Positions 49,841 to 57,441 of a DNA stretch of 64,000 nt are shown here, in pieces. The stretch spans positions 4,054-68,053 of the forward strand of contig CAZQGO010000016.1 of assembly GCA_964593065.1 (NCBI GenBank), written 5' to 3'. This stretch comes from CAZQGO01 sp964593065 (GTDB lineage: Bacteria > Oederibacteriota > JAAXVQ01). Within the stretch, counting starts at the first letter, position 1. The number at the start of each line of letters is the position of its first letter. The position numbers and the translations under genes were made by a program. The notes beneath the pieces were generated by a model that was not told the DNA's origin, searched no databases, and was given only the letters and a program-made list of their open reading frames with translations.

Positions 49841-50886
49841 GAGACCAGGCCCACCCGCGGCAGGCCCAGGGTTTCGTCCCAACCCTGGCTGGCGTTTAAA
49901 TTTTGAATCGCCTGCCCGGCGGCGCCTTTGACGAGATTGTCCAGAGCCCCGGCGGCCACCAGCAGCCCGGAGCGGGCATCCACCGCCACCTTCACCAGGC
50001 AGGTGTTCGTGGCCACGGCGCTGGCCAGGTCCGGCCAGGGCTCGTGTTCCTCCCGCACCTGCACGAACGGTTCCCCGGCGTACGTGTCCCGGTACAGCCG
50101 GACCATCTCGGCGGTCGTGGTCTTTCCGGTCAGCCGCCCGTACGCCAAGGACAGGATGCCGCGCTTGGCCGGGACGAGCTGGGGGGAAAACGTAATCACC
50201 GTTTCGTGGCCCGTGGCCTGTTTCAGCACTTGCTCGATTTCCGGGGTGTGCTGATGCGTTCCGGCCAGCTTGTAGGGCACCACATTCTCGGCCAGCCGGT
50301 TGAACATGGTCTCGAGGCTGGGCTTGCGGCCTGCGCCGCTGCTGCCGGACTTGGCGTCCACCACCAGCCCCCGGGATTCGATCCGTCCGGCCTTCAGCGC
50401 CGGGTACAGGGCCAGAACTGCGGAAGTGACGAAGCATCCGGGATTGGCGATGAAGGCTGCGCCCCGAATTTTCTGCCGGAACAGCTCGGGCAGGCCGTAG
50501 ACGGCCTGCGTCAGCAGGTCGGGCGCCGTGTGCTCGAAACCGTACCATTCGGGGTAGGCGCCGGGATCCGGAAACCGGAAATCGCCGGAAAAATCAATTA
50601 CCCGAAGACCCGCGGACAACAGTGCCGGCACCCGCTGCATGGCTTCCCCGTGGGGCAGTGCCAAGCAGACCAGATCCAGGGTATCCGGCGAAAAGGAGGT
50701 CTGCCCGGCCCGCGTCAGCGGGATGCGGCCCGCTTCGCCCAGGGCCGGAAAAACTTCGGCCAGGCTCTGGCCGGCGTAGGATTCCGAGGTGGCGGCCACC
50801 ACCCGGGCCCGGGGATGCCCGGACAGCAGGCGCACGAGCTCGGCGCCCGTATAGCCGCTGGCTCCGATCACACCGACTCGCAGCAT
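49837..50886 (-). CDS. argC: N-acetyl-gamma-glutamyl-phosphate reductase
   Basis: A 349-residue NADPH-dependent reductase, third step of arginine synthesis. Nucleotide-binding GVIGASGYTGAELVRLL, catalytic Cys in FIANPGCFVTSAVLAL, and the His region GTHQHTPEIEQ are intact. AAAGGAGG lies well placed before the ATG. Only argC and argJ of the pathway are in the window. Confidence 0.97.
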   Translation of the reverse strand: MLRVGVIGASGYTGAELVRLLSGHPRARVVAATSESYAGQSLAEVFPALGEAGRIPLTRAGQTSFSPDTLDLVCLALPHGEAMQRVPALLSAGLRVIDFSGDFRFPDPGAYPEWYGFEHTAPDLLTQAVYGLPELFRQKIRGAAFIANPGCFVTSAVLALYPALKAGRIESRGLVVDAKSGSSGAGRKPSLETMFNRLAENVVPYKLAGTHQHTPEIEQVLKQATGHETVITFSPQLVPAKRGILSLAYGRLTGKTTTAEMVRLYRDTYAGEPFVQVREEHEPWPDLASAVATNTCLVKVAVDARSGLLVAAGALDNLVKGAAGQAIQNLNASQGWDETLGLPRVGLVS

Positions 50887-50903
50887 GTCCGCCTCCTTTG
50901 CGC

Positions 50904-50933
50904 CCGCCGGCCGCCGCGCAGGCGGCCCGGCGG
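50904..50933. terminator. Strong GC hairpin between the PPIase gene and argC
   Basis: A 12-base stem (CCGCCGGCCGCC against GGCGGCCCGGCGG, one bulge) with a 5-base loop fills the 51-base spacer. No T run follows, so it may pause polymerase, protect a 3' end or reduce read-through into argC rather than act as a standard terminator. Confidence 0.5.
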
Positions 50934-50937
50934 CAGG

Positions 50938-52011
50938 TTATTTCATCTCGACGACCGGATACTTCTGCTTGAGGGATTCGACCCAGGCCCGATAGCGGTC
51001 TTCCGAACCCTCGTTCATCAATTTCTGGCGGATGCGTCCCTTGACCTCGTCGAACGGGATCACGCCGCCCGGCTGCCGGTCCTCCAGATGCACGATGAAA
51101 AAGCCGCGCGCCGTCCCGATCACGCCGGACGTCTGGCCCACGCGCAATTTCTCGAAAACCTCGCGGTCGAATTCCGGCAGGCCGATCTCGCCCTTCTCCA
51201 GCCAGCCGACTTCGCCGCCCTTCTCCGCCGTGACCCGGTGCTCCGAGTAATGCAGGGCGACGGCGGCGAAATCCTTGCCGGCCCGCAACTGCGCCAGGGC
51301 CTCCTCCATTTTGCGGCGGGCCTCGTCGTCCTGCCGCGCGAACAGGTCCGCCGGCAGGCCCGGATCCGGCCGGTTCATGAAGATCTGGCTCACGCGGGCG
51401 CGGTCCGGGCGCTTGAACTCGGCGGAGTGTTCGGAATAATATTTCTGCAACTGATCGTCCGAAACTTCCGCTCCGGTGGAAAATTCCTGTATTTTTCCCT
51501 GCAGGAGCTGCTGCCGCAGCAGGGCCTCCCGGATCATTTTCTCCTGGTATTTCAGGAGTTCGCCCTCGGTCAGGTGCTCCCGTTTCAGCTGGTCGCGAAA
51601 AGCCTGATCGCCGGGAAACTGCTTGCGCAGGGCTTCCATCTGCTGTTTGGCCCGCTGCGTAACCTGCGTTTCCGGGACCTCGAGTTTTTGGGCCCGGGCT
51701 TCGAGCAGTAGCAATTTCTCCTCCACCAGGCGCTGCACCAGTTTTGTGCGCGCGGTCTGCAGTTTATCCTGCAGCTCCTGGCCGCGGTATTCGGAACGCA
51801 TGCGCTCGGCCAGCTGCCGCAAAGGCTCTTCGATTTCGAAACGCGTGATGATTTCGTTTCCCACCTGGAAAACGATATCGTCCACCAAGGCCGCTTTGAC
51901 CGGCCCGGCGGGGGTCCCGGCCGCCCGGCCGGTGTCCACCGCGGCGCCCGCTGCGGCGGCCGCCAGACTCAGGACCCAGGCGGCGGCTAAGAGCAACCGG
52001 AGTGTTTTCAT
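50938..52011 (-). CDS. SurA-like periplasmic chaperone / parvulin prolyl isomerase
   Basis: A 357-residue exported protein: signal peptide MKTLRLLLAAAWVLSLAAAA, a SurA-type N-terminal chaperone domain (DDIVFQVGNEIITRFEIEEPL, helical to about 200), then a parvulin domain (ARVSQIFMNRP ... ALHYSEHRVTAEKGGEVGWL ... GFFIVHLEDRQPGG) and a short C-terminal helix. In diderm bacteria such proteins escort outer-membrane proteins. The ATG at 52011 overlaps the stop of the next PPIase gene (ATGA). Confidence 0.9.
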   Translation of the reverse strand: MKTLRLLLAAAWVLSLAAAAAGAAVDTGRAAGTPAGPVKAALVDDIVFQVGNEIITRFEIEEPLRQLAERMRSEYRGQELQDKLQTARTKLVQRLVEEKLLLLEARAQKLEVPETQVTQRAKQQMEALRKQFPGDQAFRDQLKREHLTEGELLKYQEKMIREALLRQQLLQGKIQEFSTGAEVSDDQLQKYYSEHSAEFKRPDRARVSQIFMNRPDPGLPADLFARQDDEARRKMEEALAQLRAGKDFAAVALHYSEHRVTAEKGGEVGWLEKGEIGLPEFDREVFEKLRVGQTSGVIGTARGFFIVHLEDRQPGGVIPFDEVKGRIRQKLMNEGSEDRYRAWVESLKQKYPVVEMK

Positions 52012-52946
52012 TCGGCACCTCGCAGGTCGTACAGGATGATTTTGGCCTGGCTGCGCAGATCCTCCAGCCAGGCCTGAAAGGCGGCGTCCACCTTCTGCTG
52101 CTTCAAGGCCCGCGCCACTTTGGCCTTGGCTTCCTCCACGGGCACCCTCCCGCCCGGCTGGATCTCATCCACCGTGAACAGATGATAGCCGTACTCCGTG
52201 GAGAGCGGCTGGCTGATCGCGCCGGATTTGAGTTTGAACAGGACCTGGGAAAAGGCGGTGGGCAGGTCCGTTTGCGTCACCCAGCCCAGGTCGCCGCCCT
52301 CGCTGGCCTCGGGAGCGCGGGAATATTTCCGCGCCTCCTCCTGGAAATTCGCGCCGGCCTCCAGCTCCGACCTGATCTTTTGCGCCTGTTCCAGCGTTTC
52401 CACCACGATCTGGCGGGCGTGAATGCGCCGCGTCTGGTAGAACTCGAGCAGGTGGGACCAGTAGTAGCCGTCCACCTCGTCCTCGCCCACCCGCACCTGG
52501 CTTTCCACGGCCCGGTGAATGGTCGCCTCGACCAGCAATTGCCGGCGGATGAGCTTTTCCCAGGTCGCCGACGTCAAATGATGCTCCCGCAGGATTTCCT
52601 TGAATTCCTCGGGCGTATGGCTGCCCCGGGCCCAGGCCAGCCGGGAGTTGACCTCGGCCTCGGGCGCCGTGACCATGAGTCGCGCGGCCTCCTGCACGAT
52701 CAGCGAGTCGTTGATCAGGCGGTCCAGAACGTCCTCACGCGTACTGTCCAATACCGGCGCCTCGGAATTGACGCTCAAGAATTGGAGTTCCCGCTTCAGG
52801 TCCTGGTCCGTAATCTTTTCATGATTGACACTGGCCAGGACGCGGGGTTTGCGTAAAAGCGAAAAAATATCCTTGGAGAAGAACCCGAGGACGAACAGGG
52901 CGGCGCCCAGCAGCGCCAGCAAGACGAAGATCAGGGTCTTTTTCAT
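52008..52946 (-). CDS. PpiD/PrsA-like membrane-anchored parvulin
   Basis: A 312-residue protein anchored by MKKTLIFVLLALLGAALFVL. A chaperone-type helical part (VNHEKITDQDLKRELQFLS) comes next, then a parvulin domain (RIHARQIVVETLEQAQKI; EGGDLGWVTQTDLP; YGYHLFTVDEIQPGG). It probably faces the periplasm and assists folding of exported proteins. Related to its downstream neighbour, pointing to gene duplication. Confidence 0.88.
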   Translation of the reverse strand: MKKTLIFVLLALLGAALFVLGFFSKDIFSLLRKPRVLASVNHEKITDQDLKRELQFLSVNSEAPVLDSTREDVLDRLINDSLIVQEAARLMVTAPEAEVNSRLAWARGSHTPEEFKEILREHHLTSATWEKLIRRQLLVEATIHRAVESQVRVGEDEVDGYYWSHLLEFYQTRRIHARQIVVETLEQAQKIRSELEAGANFQEEARKYSRAPEASEGGDLGWVTQTDLPTAFSQVLFKLKSGAISQPLSTEYGYHLFTVDEIQPGGRVPVEEAKAKVARALKQQKVDAAFQAWLEDLRSQAKIILYDLRGAE

Positions 52947-52983
52947 GGGGTAATTCCTTTGAGGCGAAAAGGTCGCCGACAGG

Positions 52984-53673
52984 TTAGCGGTTAGCCTTGG
53001 TGTTATCCTGAATGGTGACGTCCTCTTTCGGATTGCCGTACAGTTCGCGGAACGTGGCTTCCTTGATGTAGACCTTATGCTCTTTTTCCAGCTTCTGGAT
53101 CAGCTTTTCCTCCACCAAGATGGCGCGGATCTGGGGATCGACCTTGTCCAAGGGAGGCACCTTGACGGCCGGGTTGAGCAGTTTCAGCTTGCGGGCATAA
53201 TCGTCGTAATAATTCTGGATCTCCTCCTCGGAGAGGTTGCTCTTGGGGATTTCCTCCTGCTTGAGATGCTCGTTCAATTCCTGGAGCATGACCGTTTCGT
53301 AGACCTGCTGCTTCAAAACCGCGAGGTTTTGTTTCAAGGCCCGCATCTGTTCCTGTATTTTTTCCTTCGAGCGCCGCAGGTAATTCTGGATCCGTTCCTT
53401 GACGGGCTTTTGTTTCTGGTACCCGCGCTGCTCCGCTTCCTGGACGAGCAGGCTTTTCTTCACCAGGTTGTCCAGCAGCTGCCGTTTGCCCTCGAAGGTG
53501 GACATGAGCGTTTTGTAGCTGTCGGGTAAATTGCCCAGGGCGAGATTGAAATCCTGGACGGTGATTTTTTCCGCGCCAACCTTGGCCAGCACCTGCCCCT
53601 GCCCGCAGCCGGAGAGCCAAACCACCAGCGCGCCCAATCCTGCCGCCATCACGATTCCTTGCCGCCGCGTCAT
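52984..53673 (-). CDS. SurA N-domain-like lipoprotein without isomerase domain
   Basis: A 229-residue lipoprotein (lipobox VVWLSGC). After the Cys comes VLAKVGAEKITVQDFNLALG, the opening of SurA-type chaperone domains, then a long charged helical region (KEKIQEQMRALKQNLAVLKQQ). No parvulin domain is present. GGAGG precedes the ATG at 53673. It is the gene directly after mfd, forming a set of three periplasmic folding factors. Confidence 0.85.
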   Translation of the reverse strand: MTRRQGIVMAAGLGALVVWLSGCGQGQVLAKVGAEKITVQDFNLALGNLPDSYKTLMSTFEGKRQLLDNLVKKSLLVQEAEQRGYQKQKPVKERIQNYLRRSKEKIQEQMRALKQNLAVLKQQVYETVMLQELNEHLKQEEIPKSNLSEEEIQNYYDDYARKLKLLNPAVKVPPLDKVDPQIRAILVEEKLIQKLEKEHKVYIKEATFRELYGNPKEDVTIQDNTKANR

Positions 53674-53709
53674 GAGCCTGCCTCCGGTTAGCAAAAAAGC
53701 TTAAAAAAC

Positions 53710-56700
53710 TTAACTTTTTTTATCATATTCGAGTAGTTCGGACAAGCACATTTTTAGCGCGCCCAGGATTTCTCCGGCCGGCTGCAGCATTTCCAGGACG
53801 GGCCGCTCGCCGGGGATCCATTTGGCCCGGCGGGCGGGATCGGCCAGCAGGCGGGCCACGGCCGGCTGCGGCGGCTTAACCCACAAATGCCACTGCAGCC
53901 GGAGGCGGCGGCCGTCCGCCTGCACCAGCTCGAGGCCGCCGGCGCGGGCCGCCAGCTTCAAGTCCGCGACCTGCAGCAGGCGCTGTGCCGGCTGCGGCAG
54001 CGGGCCGTAGCGGTTTTCGAGTTCCCGCTTCAATTCGGACAACTCGGCCTCGCCGGCCGCGCCCGCGATGCGCTTGTACAGATTCAGGCGCACCAGGGTG
54101 TCGGGAACGTAGTCGGAGGGCAGGAAGGCGTCGACGGGCACCGACACCTTCACCTCGGGCGGACCTTCCCGGCGCTGGCCCTTGAGTTCGCGCACCGCCT
54201 CCTCGAGCAGGCTGCAGTAGGTCTCGAAGCCCACGGCCGCGACCTGGCCGGATTGCTCGGGCCCCAGGATATCCCCGCTGCCTCGGATTTCCAAATCGCG
54301 CATGGCGATCTTGAAGCCCGACCCCAGCTCGGTGAACTCCTGCAGGGTCGAAAGACGTTTTTCGGCGTCTCCGGTCACGGCCCCGCCGAAGGGGTAAAAC
54401 AGGTAGGCATACGCCTGCCGGTCCGCACGCCCGACCCGCCCCCGCAACTGGTACAGCTGGGCCATGCCCAAGGCATCCGCCCGGTTGATCAAAATCGTGT
54501 TGACGTTGGGCAGGTCCAGGCCGGATTCCACGATGGTGGTGGAGACCAGGATATCCTCGGAGCGCGCCAGGAAGCGCTCCATGACCGGCTCCAACGCCTC
54601 GGGGTTCATTTGCCCGTGCGCCACCGCCACCCGGGCCTCGGGCACCAGGCGCTTGATGCGTTCGGCCATGGGCCCGATGGATTGGACCCGGTTGTGCACG
54701 AAAAAAACCTGGCCGTCCCGGGCCAGTTCGCGCACGATGGCCTCGCGGACCACTTCGTCGGAATATTCCTGCACGAAGGTGCGGATGGCCAGGCGGTTCA
54801 AGGGCGGAGTCTCGATCACCGAGATGTCCCGGATTCCGGACAACGACAGGTACAGGGTGCGCGGGATGGGGGTGGCCGTCAGGGTCAGCACGTCCACGGT
54901 GCTCCGCAATTTCTTCAGTTTCTCCTTGTGCTTGACGCCGAAATGCTGCTCCTCGTCCACCACCACCAGCCCGAGGCGTTTGAACTGCGCGTCCTGGCTC
55001 AACAGCCGGTGGGTGCCGATGACGATGTCCACCGCGCCCTGGGCGAGGTCGCGCAGGATGGCCCGTTGCTCCGCCGGGGGTTTGATGCGGGACAGCAACT
55101 CGATGCGGACGGGATACGCGGCCATGCGTTCCCGGAACGTGGCCGCGTGCTGGTCCGCCAAGAGCGTCGTCGGCACCAGCACCGCGACCTGCAGGCCGTC
55201 CTGTACGGTCTTGAAGGCCGCACGCATGGCGACCTCGGTCTTGCCGAAGCCCACGTCGCCGCAGACCAGACGGTCCATGGGCCTTTCGGATTCCATGTCC
55301 CGCTTGACCTCGGCGATGGCCCGGGCCTGGTCGGGCGTCTCCTCGTAAACAAAGGTGTCCTCGAATTCGCGCTGCCAGTGGGTGTCCGGCGCGAAGGCGT
55401 GCCCGCGGTGCAACTGCCGGCTGGCATGAACGTCCAAAAGCTGGCGCGCCAGCTCGTTGACCGATTCGCGCACGCGCTGCTTGGTGCGCTCCCAGGCCGA
55501 ACTGCCCAGGCGGTGGATGCGGGGCGAGCGTTCGCCGCCCCCCACGTATTTCTCCACCAGGCGCAGCTGGTCCGTGGGCACGTAGAGTTTTTCCTCCCCC
55601 GCGTACGCCAAGCAGACGAATTCGCGTTCCCCGCCGTCCACGCGCAGCTTGACCACGCCGCGGTAGCGGGCGATGCCGTGGTCGCGGTGCACGGCCAAGT
55701 CTCCGCTTTTCAGCTCCAGCAGGTCGCTGACGGGCTGGGTGGGAACCCAGGCGCCCTTGATCCGGCGCGGCTGCGGGCGGCCCAGGCGGCGGTTGAAAAT
55801 TTCCTGGTCCGTGAAGACCACCAGGCCGCAGGCCGGGTACTGGAAGCCTTCCGCCAGCTGCCCGCGGTGAAACGTGAAATACCCGAGCAGGTCCGGCGCC
55901 TGCAGGTTGGCGGCCTGCTCGGCGAGTAATTGCCGCAGCCGCTGCTCCTCGGCGGCGTTATGGGACACCAGGTGCAGCTCCAATCCGGCCTGCAGCAGGG
56001 CTTGGGCCTCCTTCAGCAGCAGCTCCAGACTGCCCCGCAGGGGCTGCGTGCCCTTCACGAGGGTGGCAAAATGCGGCAGATCCTCCGGCTCGGGCCAGGC
56101 CGTCTGTTTCAGGCGCGCGGTCTGGATCCAGGCAAACCGCGCCAGCCGGGGTTCCAAGTCGTCAAAAGGCAGGAATAATTTTTCCGGAGGGGGAAGCAGG
56201 GGTTCGCGCCCCCTGCGTTCGGCGAACAGGCGGGCCGTGCGTTCATCGCCCGCCTCGGCCCGCGACCGGGCCGTTCCCGGGGATTCCGTCACCACCACGG
56301 CGTCGGCGGGCAGATAGTCCAGCAGGCCGGCGGTGGGTAAAAATTCCGCCAGATAATATTCCAGGCCCGGTCCCGAGGGGTCGCGGGCCAGTTCCTCCCG
56401 CAGGCCGCGCACCCGTTCCCGCCCGCGTTCGCGCTCCAGCCGCGCCAGGCCGGCCTGCACTTCCTCCGCCGCGGGCGCAAACAGGCGGGCGGGCGGCAGG
56501 GTCGCTTCCCGGACCGGGGCGGCGGCCGGTCCCGGTCCTTCCTCGGGAAACAAGTGGAAACGGCGCAGGGTCGCGATTTCCGAGCCCTCGAACTCGATCC
56601 GCCACGGCGCAAGCTCCGAGGGAGGAAAAACGTCCAGGATGCCGCCGCGCACGGCGAATTGCCCGCGGCCCTCCACCGTGTTCTCCCGGGTATAGCCCCG

Positions 56701-57201
56701 TTCCACCAGGGCCGCGGCCAGACGCTCCAGGTCCGCATGCTGTCCGACATTCAAGGACAAGGCGCGCGCGCGCATCCAGGCCGGGGCCGGAAGAATTTCC
56801 CGGACCTGTTCGCAGGCGGCCACGATCATGGGTTTTTCCCCCTGGGACAGGCGCCACAGCACTTCCAGGCGCTCGCCTTCCTCCTCCATGTCCGCCAAGC
56901 CCCGTTCATACGGCAGCGTGTCCCGCCCGGGAAAGAGCAAGAGCCCTTCTTTTTCCGGATCCGGATGCTGCAGGAAGAGGCGGAGCTGGTCATACAGGTC
57001 GCGGGCTTCCTCCCGCGTGGCGGTCAGGAGCAACAGCGGCGAGCGGAGGCGCTCCGACACCCCGGCCCAGAAGAACGCCCGCGCCGATCCCCACAGGCCC
57101 GTCAGCCAGGCGCGGGCGCGCTCCCGGCCGGTCACGAGGTCGCAGAGGCCGGTGAACACCGGATCCTGGTTCAATTGGATCAAGAGGGAACGCAACGCCA
57201 T
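53710..57201 (-). CDS. mfd: Transcription-repair coupling factor Mfd
   Basis: A 1163-residue Mfd that removes stalled RNA polymerase and recruits UvrA. The UvrB-like N-terminal part (LLLFPGRDTLPYE) lacks helicase motifs, as expected. Next come the RNA-polymerase-interacting domain (DLAVHRDHGIARYRGVVKL), the RecG-like motor (GDVGFGKTEVAMRAAFK, DEEQHFG, TATPIPRTLYLSLSG, RVGRADRQAYAYLFY) and the C-terminal TRCF domain. Start MALRSLLIQLNQ. First gene of its operon. Confidence 0.97.
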   Translation of the reverse strand: MALRSLLIQLNQDPVFTGLCDLVTGRERARAWLTGLWGSARAFFWAGVSERLRSPLLLLTATREEARDLYDQLRLFLQHPDPEKEGLLLFPGRDTLPYERGLADMEEEGERLEVLWRLSQGEKPMIVAACEQVREILPAPAWMRARALSLNVGQHADLERLAAALVERGYTRENTVEGRGQFAVRGGILDVFPPSELAPWRIEFEGSEIATLRRFHLFPEEGPGPAAAPVREATLPPARLFAPAAEEVQAGLARLERERGRERVRGLREELARDPSGPGLEYYLAEFLPTAGLLDYLPADAVVVTESPGTARSRAEAGDERTARLFAERRGREPLLPPPEKLFLPFDDLEPRLARFAWIQTARLKQTAWPEPEDLPHFATLVKGTQPLRGSLELLLKEAQALLQAGLELHLVSHNAAEEQRLRQLLAEQAANLQAPDLLGYFTFHRGQLAEGFQYPACGLVVFTDQEIFNRRLGRPQPRRIKGAWVPTQPVSDLLELKSGDLAVHRDHGIARYRGVVKLRVDGGEREFVCLAYAGEEKLYVPTDQLRLVEKYVGGGERSPRIHRLGSSAWERTKQRVRESVNELARQLLDVHASRQLHRGHAFAPDTHWQREFEDTFVYEETPDQARAIAEVKRDMESERPMDRLVCGDVGFGKTEVAMRAAFKTVQDGLQVAVLVPTTLLADQHAATFRERMAAYPVRIELLSRIKPPAEQRAILRDLAQGAVDIVIGTHRLLSQDAQFKRLGLVVVDEEQHFGVKHKEKLKKLRSTVDVLTLTATPIPRTLYLSLSGIRDISVIETPPLNRLAIRTFVQEYSDEVVREAIVRELARDGQVFFVHNRVQSIGPMAERIKRLVPEARVAVAHGQMNPEALEPVMERFLARSEDILVSTTIVESGLDLPNVNTILINRADALGMAQLYQLRGRVGRADRQAYAYLFYPFGGAVTGDAEKRLSTLQEFTELGSGFKIAMRDLEIRGSGDILGPEQSGQVAAVGFETYCSLLEEAVRELKGQRREGPPEVKVSVPVDAFLPSDYVPDTLVRLNLYKRIAGAAGEAELSELKRELENRYGPLPQPAQRLLQVADLKLAARAGGLELVQADGRRLRLQWHLWVKPPQPAVARLLADPARRAKWIPGERPVLEMLQPAGEILGALKMCLSELLEYDKKS

Positions 57202-57294
57202 GGTGCCCGCCTGGACAAAACGCGACCGGGGCTGAACCCTTTTCCCCGAAACCCAGGGGGTCGGGCCAGCCCGGCCACGCGCATTTTTCGCTTG

Positions 57295-57323
57295 ATGATA
57301 GCCCAGGCCCGCCGCGGCGTCAA
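57295..57323 (-). promoter_or_regulatory. Promoter of the mfd operon
   Basis: Minus strand: -35 TTGACG (57323-57318), 17-base spacer, -10 TATCAT (57300-57295). Start near 57288, leader about 85 bases. It would transcribe mfd and the three folding factors, and perhaps argC and argJ by read-through. Confidence 0.7.
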
Positions 57324-57377
57324 CGGAAAGCCTCTGCGTCCGTCTTGCCGGGAACCGGGCGCTGTGGCTGGTTTTCC

Positions 57378-57420
57378 CCGCCTGAAGAGGAAACGGTTTT
57401 TTTCAGGCGGCGAACGCCTG
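57378..57420. terminator. Competing hairpins downstream of the zincin-barrel gene
   Basis: CAGGCG (57404-57409) can pair with CGCCTG at 57415-57420 (short loop) or, as part of TTCAGGCGG (57402-57410), with CCGCCTGAA at 57378-57386. On the minus strand seven As follow the first hairpin, so it is not a normal intrinsic terminator. 3'-end protection or switching is possible. Confidence 0.4.
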
Positions 57421-57441
57421 CGGCCGAGATGTTCAGGGGAA

